23,116 nt of DNA from Bremia lactucae. Taxonomy: Eukaryota > Oomycota > Peronosporomycetes > Peronosporales > Peronosporaceae. How positions within the stretch are numbered: the stretch's first letter is position 1; each line of letters starts with the position of its first letter. The stretch spans positions 2,226,673-2,249,788 of the forward strand of contig NC_090614.1 of assembly GCF_004359215.1 (NCBI RefSeq), written 5' to 3'. The notes beneath the pieces are model-generated. The model ran no database searches. It was given only the letters and a program-made list of their open reading frames with translations, and was not told the DNA's origin. Shown here piece by piece: positions 8,203-18,040 of this stretch. A program made the translations under genes and the position numbers.

Positions 8203-9027
8203 CATCGTATATACGGACCATGCGTCATTACGCACGGCCGTAAATAGCCCACATCTCTCGCAAAGAACGAAGAGGTGGCTATCCTTTTTCGTGGAGTATA
8301 ATGTTCTTGTGGAATTTAACTCAGGACGACTTTATGTCGTCGCTGACGCGTTATCACGCCGACCCGACTTCGAGCCGGCTGCGCACTTCAACAGTGAAAT
8401 AATCCCATTGTTGCAACTCTCATTACAAGTGTTCAGTCGTCAACTTTGTTTGATGGCATAAAGAAAGACTACATAGAAGATAAATATTTTCTGCGTCAAA
8501 TGATTCGTCTGATGAGCCCATCCGCTATTTTTTTATTTTAAAAAAAGATTTACCGGCTTTATATCGATCGTCATCGAGAACAAATCGATACACAACACGC
8601 AACTTATTTAAAAAAAAAAGATTTCCCGACTTTATATCGATCGTCATCGGATCGATACACAACACGCAACGACTTACTGTACTACACAGCCGTTGCCGGC
8701 GACACTCCACGTGTTGTCGTCCCAACTCACAATGATTTGCGCTTGCGCATCATGTGTGAGTTTCACAATGCACCAACAACTCGGCAACGTGGACGTAAGG
8801 ACACTTATTTCACAGTAAGTAGCGACTTTTACTGGCGTGGTCAGTATCAATTCATGAGCAAGTACATTCGGTCTTGCGAGGTTTGTCAACGGGTGAAGCC
8901 TAGACCTTTATTTAGTGCACCTCTATGAACTTCGGCTTCGGATTTCTTAAAGACGATCACGAAAAATGAAATCCTTGTTTTTATATACAGATTCAGCAAG
9001 ATGGTACATCTTGCTGCAAGTACCAAC
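8203..9027 (+). pseudogene. RNase H C-terminus, linker and integrase zinc finger
   Basis: 8203-8460 encodes the end of gypsy RNase H (VYTDHASLRTAV, then VADALSRRPDFEPA). After a linker with a tandem duplication (8539-8674), 8737-8927 encodes the HHCC zinc-finger end (YIRSCEVCQRVKP). The core begins near 8960 (RFSKMVHLAA) and stops at about 9027, where a minus-strand RT block begins. Stop codons and frameshifts break it. Confidence 0.7.
8539..8674. repeat. Tandem duplication of about 70 bp in the RNase H-integrase linker
   Basis: Two adjacent imperfect units share 'tttatatcgatcgtcatcg' and 'atcgatacacaacacgcaac', separated by A-runs. Other copies (10741-10780, 12259-12298) have one unit only, so this is a local duplication. 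Confidence 0.8.
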
Positions 9028-9960
9028 GGTTTATCCACGAGGAGATAGACCCTAAATTTAGCCAGTGCCTATTTCATGGCAAGAAGTTCCTTGTCATGCA
9101 CTGGGTAATTGCGTTCAGCTGGTTACAGCTGGCGCGATTGGTAAGAGACGACGCGCTCCGCGCCATCTGTATCGTATTGCAGTAACGCGCAGCCGATTGC
9201 GAAATCGCTGGCGTCACAGACCACATGGAATGGCCTGTCTTGATCAACAATCGCCAAGATTGGCGATTACATGAAACTTTGCTTGCTACCTTCAAATAAA
9301 ATCTGACAGCGTTCCATAACCACTTCTCGTCTTTTCAAAAGATGAGGTGTCATCTCGGCATAATTGCGTGAGTACTCGTGCAAGTACGCCGCGAGCCTAA
9401 GTAACTTTTTTTTAGTCTTTTGACATCGACTGGGAATGGCCAGACGGTAATTACCTTGATCTTCTCGGGATCCGGGTGCATATTGTGTTTACCGACAATG
9501 CACTCAAGAAGTGTCATTTTGCTTGCAGCGAATACGCACTTCTTGAGACTTACGTACAACTTATGCTTTTGAATAAGTGTAAGAACCTGACGAACGTGAG
9601 CTTTATAAGTTTCCACGTCCGTCTTTCCGTCCATGGCCCGGCTATGGAGGAATGCATTGTCAAAATAACTCGGTGCGAATTCTCCCACCGATCTCAACAG
9701 ATCCGTTACGCATCTGTTGAATGTTGCAGGGGCGTTATTAAACTAATTACTAGCCATTCTCAGGGCATCCCACTGTTGGTTCTCACTGCTGTGCACGGGA
9801 TGTCCCGCTCATGCGCAAGGTACTTATAGGATTCATCCGTCAGATCCATAGAAAAAGTGATGATACTCTTAGACATACCATCTATGATTACGTCTTTCAA
9901 GGGATCAGCGTTTATGCCAATTCCGTTGCAGCAATCAGTCTTTTTGGATGCGTGTTTAGG
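9028..9960 (-). pseudogene. Reverse transcriptase to RNase H fragment
   Basis: Minus-strand frames encode RT motifs: a decayed AIDLTDGFY-type motif (9830-9860), PSYFDNAFLHSRAMDG at about 9667-9620 (the YFDD active-site box with the last Asp changed to Asn), then the palm/thumb region (VLTLIQKHKLYVSLKKCVF), the connection (9350-9445) and the first RNase H strand (about 9200). The YFDN change and frameshifts rule out activity. It is head-to-head with the plus-strand block at 9961-10408. Confidence 0.75.
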
Positions 9961-10408
9961 GCAATCCTAACTGTTCAGTTTCAGTCGATGTCAAGAAACT
10001 TAAAAAAGTTGCTTGGGTTTGCGGCGTACTTGTACAAGTACTCACGCAATTATACCGAGATGACAGTTCATCTCTCTCGTCTCTTGAAAAAGACGAGAAA
10101 TGGTTTTGGAACGCTGATTGTTAGCGTTCATTTGAAGGTATCGAGCAAAGCTTGATGCAATCGGCCATCTTGGCGATTCAGATCAAGACAGACCATTCCA
10201 TGTGGTCTGTGACGCCAGCGATTTCGCAACCGGCTGCGCGTTAATGCAATACGATACAGACGACGCGCTCCGCGCCGTCTGTTGCCAATCCTGTCGTGTT
10301 GAGCTGCAACCAGCTCAACACAATTACCCAGTGCATGATTAGGTACAACTTGCAATGAAATATGCATTGGCTAAGTTTAGGGTCTATCTCCTAGGAGATA
10401 GACTGTTC
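9961..10408 (+). pseudogene. RT connection and RNase H fragment
   Basis: Plus-strand coding: KKLLGFAAYLYKYSRNY (connection) at about 10000, then PFHVVCDASDFATGCALMQY (first RNase H Asp) and YPVHD-stop-VQLAMKYALAKF. The Lys-Glu of the usual HDKELLAMKYA motif is replaced by stop and Val, so the catalytic Glu is lost. Contains the 11-bp hairpin 10296-10321 and the 22-bp palindrome 10382-10403. Confidence 0.75.
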
Positions 10409-11908
10409 ATCGTGTATAGGGTCATGCGTCATTACGCACGGCTGTAACAGTCCACACCTCTCGCAAAAAATGGCGAGGTGGCTATCCTTCTTCGCTGAGT
10501 ATAATTTCCTCGTTGAATATAAACCAGGAAGACTTAATGGCGTCGCTGATGCGTTATCACGCCGACCCGATTTCGAGTCGGCTGTGCACACCAATGGTGA
10601 AAATAATCCCACTGCTGCAACTCTCCGTCATCAACTTTGTTTGATGACATAAAAACAGCCTACACAGAAGTTAAGTACCTTCTGCGTTTAATTAATCACC
10701 TGATGGATCCATCCAATAAATCTTATTTAGATTTACCGGCTTTATATCGATCGTCATCCGATCGATACACAACACGCAACGGCTTATTGTATTACACAGC
10801 CGTTACCGGCGACACTCCACAATTCGTCGTCCCAACTCACAATGATTTGCGCTTACGCATCATGAATGAGTGTCAAGATGCACCAACAAGTGAGCATCGT
10901 GGGCGTGAAAAAATTTATCTCACAGTAAGTAGCGAGTTTTACTGGCCCCGCCAGTATCATTTCGTGCGCAGGTTCATTCGTGCTTGCGAGGTATGTCAAC
11001 GGGTGAAGCCTAGTCCTTCATCCCGTGCACCTCTCCAACCTCTCCCACTTCCGGCAGAATGTTGGCAGTCCGTATCTATGGATTTCGTCTTCGGATATCC
11101 CAAAGACGATAACAAAAACAGTGGAATCCTTGTTATTGTAGACAGATTCAGCAAGATGGTACATCTTGCTGCAGTACCAGAGTCGATATCGGCTCCGGGC
11201 TGTGCTCGTGTCTTTATCGACACGGTATTCAAACTCCACGGATTACCCCGTCAACTGGTCTCGGATAGAGATCCACGATTCAAGGCGGAGTTTTGGCAAT
11301 CCGTGTTCCGATCTCTCGGAAGGCGGCTGATTATGTCAACATCTGATCACCCAGAAATAGATGATCAAACAGAACGCGTTGATCGCGTCCTCAAAGAGAT
11401 ACTTCGAGGTTACGTCCAATCGTATCCGAATTTGAGCAAGTCTTTACCGATGGTCGAATTCGCCATCAATAATTCGGTGCATGCATCCACAACGCATACA
11501 CCATTCTTTGTAAATGGCTTACGCCATCCTCGCATACCTACCCAGTTAGAGGGATCCTCTCGTTTAAGGTGGGGGGGGTGGACTCGCACGAGTAAAACCG
11601 CTTCTGGCCCATGCTCATCACGCGTCGAAGTTAACAACGTCGCGGGTGATGTCGATGTCGAAGAAATCGACATCGAAGATGAGAAAGATCATGGCAATGC
11701 GCACAATGCGTACTGAAAAAGACAAAACAAATGAGTCAGCAGAAGAATTTCTGCTAACTCGAGAATGAATAATCTGTTTCGTTCAGAATTCCATTGCTAA
11801 CGCAGTGGACCGTCAGGAAGGAATGCAGACAAACATGGAAGAGCAAATGTTTATTCATTTAATATTAATGATATAGTGCTACTCTCTACGGTAAACCTAC
11901 CTAAGCGT
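10409..11908 (+). pseudogene. Gypsy pol fragment, copy 1: RNase H end and integrase
   Basis: 10470-10652 encodes the RNase H end (RWLSFFAEYNFLVEYKPGRL). After a frameshift near 10640, 10637-11716 is an open 359-codon frame with linker, zinc finger (CEVCQRVKPSPSS), integrase core (SMDFVFGYP; SDRDPRFKAEFWQSV; DDQTERVDRVLKEIL), a short acidic tail and stop. All three core acidic positions appear to be present. From about 11137 to 11908 it is almost identical to 12653-13424; it ends at the N at 11909. GPF module and chromodomain are absent from this copy. Confidence 0.8.
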
Positions 11909-11909
11909 N
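11909..11909. other. Ambiguous base (n), probable assembly join
   Basis: The only non-ACGT base in the window. It lies exactly between two near-identical direct copies, with a sudden change from the GPF-module region to RNase H, as expected from a contig join or collapsed repeat. Confidence 0.8.
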
Positions 11910-13232
11910 ATCGTATATACGGACCATGCGTCATTACGCACGGCCGTCAATAGCCCACACCTCTCGCAAAGAATGGCGAGGTGGCTATCCTTCTTCGCGG
12001 AGTATAACTTCTCCGTCGAATATAAACCAGGACGACTTAATGTCGTCGCTGATGCGTTATCACGCCGACCCGATTTCGAGTCAGCAGTGCACCCCAACAG
12101 TAAAAGTGATCTTACTGTTGCAACACTCACTACGAGTGTTCCATCATCAACCTTAGTTGATGAAATAAAGAAAGCCTATAAAGAAGATAAGGACCTTCTT
12201 TGTCTGATGGATCATTTAATGAATCCATCCGATAAATCTTTTAAAGATCTACCGGCTTTATATCGATCGTCATCCGATCGATACACAACACGTAACGGCT
12301 TATTGTATTACACAGCCGTTACCGGCGACACCCCACGTGTCGTCGTCCCGACTCACAATGATTTGCGCTTGCGCATCATGTATGAGTGTCACGATGCTCC
12401 AACAAGTGGACATCGTGGACGTGAGAAGACTTACCTCACGGTAAGTCGATACTTTTACTGGCCCCGCCAGTATCAGTTTGTGCGCAAGTACATTCGTGCT
12501 TGCGAGGTATGTCAACGGGTGAAGCCTAGCCCTTCATCCCGTGCACCTCTTCAACCTCTACCACTTCCGGCAGAGTGTTGGCAGTCCGTATCTATGGACT
12601 TCGTCTTCGGATTTCCCGAAGACGATCACAAAAACAATGGAATCCTTGTTTTTGTAGACAGATTCAGCAAGATGGTACATCTTGCTGCAGTACCAGAGTC
12701 GATATCGGCTCCGGGCTGTGCTCGTGTCTTTATCGACACGGTATTCAAACTCCACGGATTACCCCGTCAACTGGTCTCGGATAGAGATCCACGATTCAAG
12801 GCGGAGTTTTGGCAATCCGTGTTCCGATCTCTCGGAAGGCGGCTGATTATGTCAACATCTGATCACCCAGAAATAGATGATCAAACAGAACGCGTTGATC
12901 GCGTCCTCAAAGAGATACTTCGAGGTTACGTCCAATCGTATCCGAATTTGAGCAAGTCTTTACCGATGGTCGAATTCGCCATCAATAATTCGGTGCATGC
13001 ATCCACAACGCATACACCATTCTTTGTAAATGGCTTACGCCATCCTCGCATACCTACCCAGTTAGAGGGATCCTCTCGTTTAAGGTGGGGGGGGTGGACT
13101 CGCACGAGTAAAACCGCTTCTGGCCCATGCTCATCACGCGTCGAAGTTAACAACGTCGCGGGTGATGTCGATGTCGAAGAAATCGACATCGAAGATGAGA
13201 AAGATCATGGCAATTCGCACAATGCGTACTGA
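11910..13232 (+). pseudogene. Gypsy pol fragment, copy 2: RNase H end and integrase
   Basis: 11973-13232 is a 419-codon open frame: RNase H end (RWLSFFAEYNFSVEYKPGRL; VADALSRRPDFESA), linker, HHCC zinc finger (H..APTSGH... CEVCQRVK) and full integrase core with D (MDFVFGFP), D (SDRDPRF) and E (QTERVDRV). It stops after an acidic tail (DVEEIDIEDEKDHGNSHNAY). Codons are uninterrupted, making it the best-preserved pol piece here, but it lacks RT and its continuation (GPF module) is in another frame downstream. Confidence 0.8.
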
Positions 13233-13800
13233 AAAAGACAAAACAAATGAGTCAGCAGAAGAATTTCTGCTAACTCGAGAATGAATAATCTGTTTCGTTC
13301 AGAATTCCATTGCTAACGCAGTGGACCGTCAGGAAGGAATGCAGACAAACATGGAAGAGCAAATGTTTATTCATTTAATATTAATGATATAGTGCTACTC
13401 TCTACGGTAAACCTACCTAAGCGTTTAGTCACTAATGTCGGTAGCAGTAAACTACTACCCAAGCTCATTGGGCCTTTCCGTGTACTACATCGCAGAGGCA
13501 ATGCGTACACAGTAGAATTGCCACGTAGGATGCGAACGCATCCTATGTTTTCGTTGGTCGGCTCCGCCCGTACCACCAGAACGCGGTTTCTTCCAAGGAC
13601 GGAACTGCTCACCCTTTTCAAGAATCCACAAGAGATTCTTGTGATCGCGAACCGGGTTCTAATAATGAACCTGAAGTTTCTCATGCCAGTTCCGAAGATC
13701 CTCGAAACTGCGATGAGCTGACGACAGCTCATCACGAAGAGCGTGATATTTCCGTTCGTACTCTAACATGGAGTACGCACTCTTCGAACGGTCTTCCATC
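13233..13800 (+). pseudogene. Integrase C-terminal GPF module and linker
   Basis: Following the stop at 13232, the family reading continues in shifted frames: 13392-13560 gives VNLPKRLVTNVGSSKLLPKL and IGPFRVLHRRGNAYTVELP, the GPY/F-like module, then RMRTHP and VGRLRPYHQNAVSS. The linker to the chromodomain (13600-13965) is Ser/Glu/Arg-rich and full of hairpins (13712-13733, 13915-13940). Its antisense strand encodes the coiled-coil-like frame. Confidence 0.7.
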
Positions 13801-14185
13801 CGCTCGAAAAGTGAGCCTGCACCGTCTGCTTCAACGAGTGACGCTTGCCACGCTCGTGGTCAAGTCCCTTCTCCAAATCTAGAGGAAGCGATCGAATTTT
13901 CCGATCTTCGACTCTAGATCCGACACACGGTTCGGATCTAATTTTTTCCTCCTCCACCACAACCATTGGTGGATTCCCACAGTTGTCAATATTTCCTTGT
14001 GGAACGTATCCAAAACCACAGTGATGTGAAGGGGCAGCGAGCGAGTTATCTTGTCCGCTGGCGCGGTTATCCACCTTCATATGACAGCTGGGAGCCTTGT
14101 TCCCAGCTGGTTGCTGACGTTGAGGGCCTCGTCTGTCAGCATGACGAGACCCATCCGATGATTCAGAAGGCCCATCGGAAAACAC
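13545..14185 (-). pseudogene. Antisense ORF remnant of element C
   Basis: The minus strand is open for 140 codons from 14185 to 13763 (KVDNRASGQDNSLAAPSHH; DLEKGLDHERGKRHSLKQTV), then after a frameshift reads YERKYHALRDELSSAHRSF, NWHEKLQVHY and DHKNLLWILEKGEQF down to about 13560. It corresponds to 5700-6468 (+) of element B. Leu/charged heptads suggest a coiled coil. It overlaps the sense chromodomain and linker, so part of its openness could be imposed by the other strand. Confidence 0.4.
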
Positions 14186-14400
14186 GCGCCCTGGGGCCTG
14201 TAAATCAATTGCAAAACGTCAATCGAATCTCGCATCTCAATAGAGATGCGAGCCCTTCCCCAGGGCGAAGAAAGGGAATAGACATAACCTTATACCCTCT
14301 TCGAGCTGTTAACACAACACGGACAGGGATCGCCCACGTGGGGCATGGAAGCCTAGCCTCACGTGACAACCGCTGCAATTTATACTTTGCACTGGTTTAA
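13966..14400 (+). pseudogene. Chromodomain of element C pol, truncated
   Basis: Encodes a well-kept chromodomain: YFLVERIQNHSDVKGQRASY, LVRWRGYPPSYDSWEP, LVADVEGLV. The aromatic-rich W-x-G-Y-P core is typical of chromovirus integrase tails that read histone marks. The tail continues to about 14395 and is then joined to effector-like sequence; stop at 14398-14400. The rest of the element (tail, polypurine tract, LTR) is missing. Includes hairpins at 14085-14109 (9 bp) and 14229-14252 (10 bp). Confidence 0.8.
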
Positions 14401-14401
14401 G

Positions 14402-15109
14402 ATCGTGCGCACATTTGGCAACGGCAAGGCGATTCAACTCTTTACGAGAGTTCCAAACGAGACCGGCGAGTTCAGAAACACGGATCTGTTCTTCTTGACC
14501 AAGCACTTTATTCAAGCCAAAGCAGGTTTCCCTGAGCTTGCAGATGATATCGTGAATGTGAATAAAGGTGCCGATCAGAAGAGTTTCGAGTTTCTAATCG
14601 CAATGGCCCAATGAAAGGAGAAGAAGAAAGATGCCGTGTACGAAGCCATCTAGGGGGAGCGCACCTACGCGCAATCGTCGGAAAGCTTCGACCTACTTCG
14701 AATCGCAAAGAAGACGTCACAACAAGAAAACGCAGTGGACAATGCCGCGGACAAAGCGTTTACGGCGGATATTTTGAAGGAATTCGGTCGAAAGTGGGAC
14801 AGCAATAATTTTAATTTTGCCAAGATGCTCAAGGACTCGATGCCCAATGATGAGGTCGGCATTGTTCTTGGAACGCTAGAGGCGGAGGCGATTGCAGATG
14901 CCGTTGTTGCAGCTGCCAAGGTCAAAGCCCTTGCAACTGTAGGCGAACAAGTTTCCAACGGAGTCGACAAGGCGGCTGAGCTTTTCCGCAATTCTTTTGG
15001 TAAGAATAATGTCGATATTATGATCGAAAATGCACTTTTGAAGAGCCCAGAGGACTGGGCCTTCAAGGAATTTAAATCAGCTTTTGAAAAGCTGCCCGCT
15101 GTAGCTTGA
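14402..15109 (+). pseudogene. Truncated effector paralogue
   Basis: In one continuous frame this aligns with the 523-aa effector encoded at 1708-3279: FGNGKAIQLFT versus its YGNGKTIKLFT (residues 159-169), and ILKEFGRKWDSNNFNFAKML versus VLKEAGYVWDTNGFNVGKML (395-414), to near its C-terminus. In-frame stops lie at 14612-14614 (TGA) and 14651-14653 (TAG). About 115 residues (242-357) are deleted between AAYEVV-like and YARSS-like segments. The signal peptide and the first ~156 residues are absent, replaced by element C chromodomain tail. The open part 14735-15109 could encode a 124-aa non-secreted protein, but it is most simply a relic. Confidence 0.8.
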
Positions 15110-16768
15110 ACAGGCAGCGTGGAATGAAGGTCTTTGTAAAATTAGAGCCCAAGGGTCACAATCAAAGGACGGTGGCTGTTCTCTCGTCCTCGTCTCCTGC
15201 GAAAAACGTCCAGAGCCAAGCAAAATGAATCTTTTCTACTGAGACTTCCAGTCGATGCGGTTTTGATCCTTCACATCCTCGCCGTAGCTGGCAACCTCGC
15301 TATGCAGAAAAAATATTAAATAGTTTACTTTTATCCTCTATCATTTAGTTTTTACTAACTGTTGCTGAGATATTTTTCCGCCCTCCGTCTGCTTGTTTTA
15401 ATTATATAAAAACTACATACTAAAATGACAGCATAAAAAATGTTTATTATTCCGCTATATCGCAAAATTTTTTTTCTTTAGTCGTCGTTAGATTCCCTTT
15501 TGGACTTTGGTACACCTTCACCCCCCCCCCCAAATCACATTAGGGAATCGCTACACCACACACTTAATTATCTTGTGTAATGGGTGTGACTGACATCAGA
15601 AACCGTGTTTTCGTTTGGCGATATTAAATGCACTGTTTTTAACAGGTGAGAAAAAGCCAAGAGCGCCCGCACTTGATTAGCCAGTCATAAGAAAAGTGAA
15701 AGAAAGAGCAGCAAATTGAGCACGAGAGAGAAGTTGAGCTGGAAATAAGCGACAAGGGTCGAAGGTGCGCTCTTGCGCATGCATGTTAGTCTTTGGCGGT
15801 CAAGCTAAGGATGTTTTTTTTTACTTTACTTCTACCAACTTTTGCGGAAGTGCATACTTACATTTCAAATAGGCGAATCTTAGTAGTCTTTTTGAACACA
15901 CCATGAGCGCAAGCAAGCCACAATATCCTTATGTTTCAGGTTTGTTGGCTTTCGCTCGTAATTTCTTTGTTGAAAAAGCATCTTGCTATTAAACAAAGAA
16001 ATTACACAATATTGCGAAGTGATTTCTGGCGTTTTGAGCTACTGAAGCTGGGAAGGACTGCATAAAGGTTTCTCAATGTAAATATTAGTTATCCACAAGT
16101 TGGTACCATTACGCTACTCTCATAAATACAGGAATAGATGACTAAGGTTTGGCTATATTGGTACCCAAATGCAATTTGGGAAGTCTATAGATGATTGCAA
16201 AGGAATAAATGTTGATTTTTGGATGCAGTGGAATGACCGTACAGTTATAATATTTTACATGACGTCTTTATTCAATATAGATGGTGTGTGTGTGGCTATA
16301 TTAAAGGGGGGGGGGTCTATACCGGTTCCCTATTAATATTGAGACAACAAGGCAACAATTTTGTTGATTAGTTATTTACAAGTTTATCTTACCCCGCCAA
16401 TCGTTACAAGACACGATTGGGCGCTGCACAAGAAGGCACTTCACATTGTTCGTTAGAAATTTTATAAAGTCAGTAGATAGGAGATCGTTGCGTACAAACG
16501 AAATATGGGTACAGTTCTATTATTCAATGTAATATAGCCTTAGTATCGACCTTTAGTAGCTAAGACTCTTAAGCTACTTGTAAATTTCCTCTGCAAGTCA
16601 CTTAATGTGAAGTAATCGTGACACTTCACCTGACAACAGTACTAGAAAAAAGTGCCTCATTTCAGCTGGTAGCACTTCGTAGTCCGTTCAACAGTCTACG
16701 CTCTTTAATAAGAGTCTTACAGCCCCTCCAGAATGCTTCCACGCAACACGTGAGAGGTTCACTAATTT
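15110..16768. other. Gene-free DNA downstream of the effector paralogue
   Basis: No supported gene. About 15518-15893 is the inverted homologue of 870-1237. Homopolymers: 11 C at 15521-15531 and 10 G at 16306-16315, the latter after a short GT run. A hairpin lies at 15958-16005. Around 16540-16720 are motifs similar to the LTRs here (ctaagactcttaagctac; a TTACA near 16715), so a worn 5' LTR of element D may lie there, but I cannot place its ends. Confidence 0.5.
15958..16005. repeat. 14-bp perfect stem with 20-nt loop
   Basis: GTAATTTCTTTGTT (15958-15971) pairs exactly with 15992-16005. It lies outside recognisable retroelement code, beyond the duplicated effector flank. It could be a remnant of a small inverted-repeat element. 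Confidence 0.8.
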
Positions 16769-17720
16769 GAGCGACGCTGAATGGAGAGCGATCGAACGAA
16801 TGAGTTCGGCCGTAGGCGGGTCAGCCTTCGCATCATGCTGTACACTATCGGAAGAGATCATCAGCATGCGGCAATAGCCGAATTTAGTAAGAAATGAAGT
16901 CGACAGGGCCCAAGAAAAAGTAGCATTGCTTCACCGGCAAGGGTCTCAACACGCAGAGATGTTGTGAGAACAGGGCGCTTAGCAGCTAGGACTATTAAGG
17001 CGGCAGCATTAACATACTGCTAGCGGATCGACGCTTTCGCGTCGACCCAAAGCTTATGATATGTATTTTTAGGTTAAAGTACTCCCTTTTATGATGGTTC
17101 GTATAATTAGACGACGCCACTGAAGCTCACCGCATCAGTGAGGATACGATGGAATTGAAATCTGGCATATTCAACTTAACAGGCCGTGCCAAATATTGGC
17201 CCTTAAGGCTTAAGTTTCTCCATTGGCTTTTGGGTCGTATGAGGTCTTTCAAACTCGGTTCAGGCACACATTTAAGCCGCCATGTGCCGAATTCAGGGCT
17301 CGAGCCGAGCTCTTGGATTTGTAGCAGGGCAAGCGTGACTATCACGCTTATGCCCAGCACACACGATACTTGTTCAGTTGTATCGCGAGTCATCCGATTG
17401 TTGAACACACACAAGTTTCTGTATTATTATTATCAAGGGTCTTGCAGACGGTCCTGTCAAGTCCCACCTTCTCAGGCTCGAATAAGAGACGCTTGACCAA
17501 GCGATCTCTTTATCGAGTCAAGAGGACTCAGCCTGAAACAAGCTTTTGTCTACTCTGGACCTGTCGTCCTCCGGAACGACAAGGAAACGGAGGTCCAGAA
17601 CACTTGGACCTATCAAACGTGAAAAGAAAGAAACCTCGCTCATTAAGTCACAATAGATGCAAAATACAATCACTGTCAAAAGACTAGCCACTACGCCTAT
17701 GAGTGATGTGCCCCCACGGC
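16769..17720 (+). pseudogene. Gag-like region of element D, decayed
   Basis: From 16769 a frame reads LSDAEWRAIERMSSAVGGSA, then after a stop NEVDRAQEKVALLHRQGSQH, a helical gag-like composition. Near 17669-17711 a frame-shifted CCHC zinc-knuckle relic is readable: YNHCQKTSHYAYE-stop, where spacing fits CX2CX4HX4C with the first Cys as Tyr and the last as a stop. The order gag-protease-RT-RNase H on the plus strand supports the call. The ORF at 17149-17496 has no recognised similarity. Confidence 0.45.
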
Positions 17721-18040
17721 CAGTGCCTTAAAATACTGAGCGAAAGACTACCTCTAAGCTAGGAGATGCGGAGATCGCGGATCCGTCGCTGTTGCGAGAT
17801 CACAAAGCCGAGGCAGATCGATCAAAGTCAGTTGGTATTGAGCGCCCTACTAATCCAGAAACGTCAAAAGAATTTGCAGGTCTTTGACAAAAATTGTCCC
17901 GCACACACATATATTGTGTGTATTTGCCCCAGATGATAAAATTTACATCATCACCTTGTAAATTATAGTGGCGAATAAAATGCCACTAAAGTCCCAAGGC
18001 GATTAAGGGGCGTCGAACAATTTCAACCGACGTCAATCGG

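Noticed and set aside
10996..11239. Two minus-strand ORFs opposite the integrase core
   Set aside because: They mirror well-conserved integrase codons; their similarity between copies follows from the sense strand.
11410..11673. 87-codon minus ORF present identically at 12926-13189
   Set aside because: Identity only reflects the near-exact duplication; it is antisense to integrase and has no domain.
14735..15109. A separate intact 124-aa gene
   Set aside because: It is in the same frame as the upstream effector-like sequence with two stops between; it lacks a signal peptide, so a relic is simpler.
15521..15531. Poly-C run as a regulatory element
   Set aside because: A homopolymer in gene-free DNA, prone to sequencing error; no supporting context.
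16283..16315. GT repeat and poly-G as a polypurine tract of another element
   Set aside because: No LTR-like TG start or matching LTR edge follows it.
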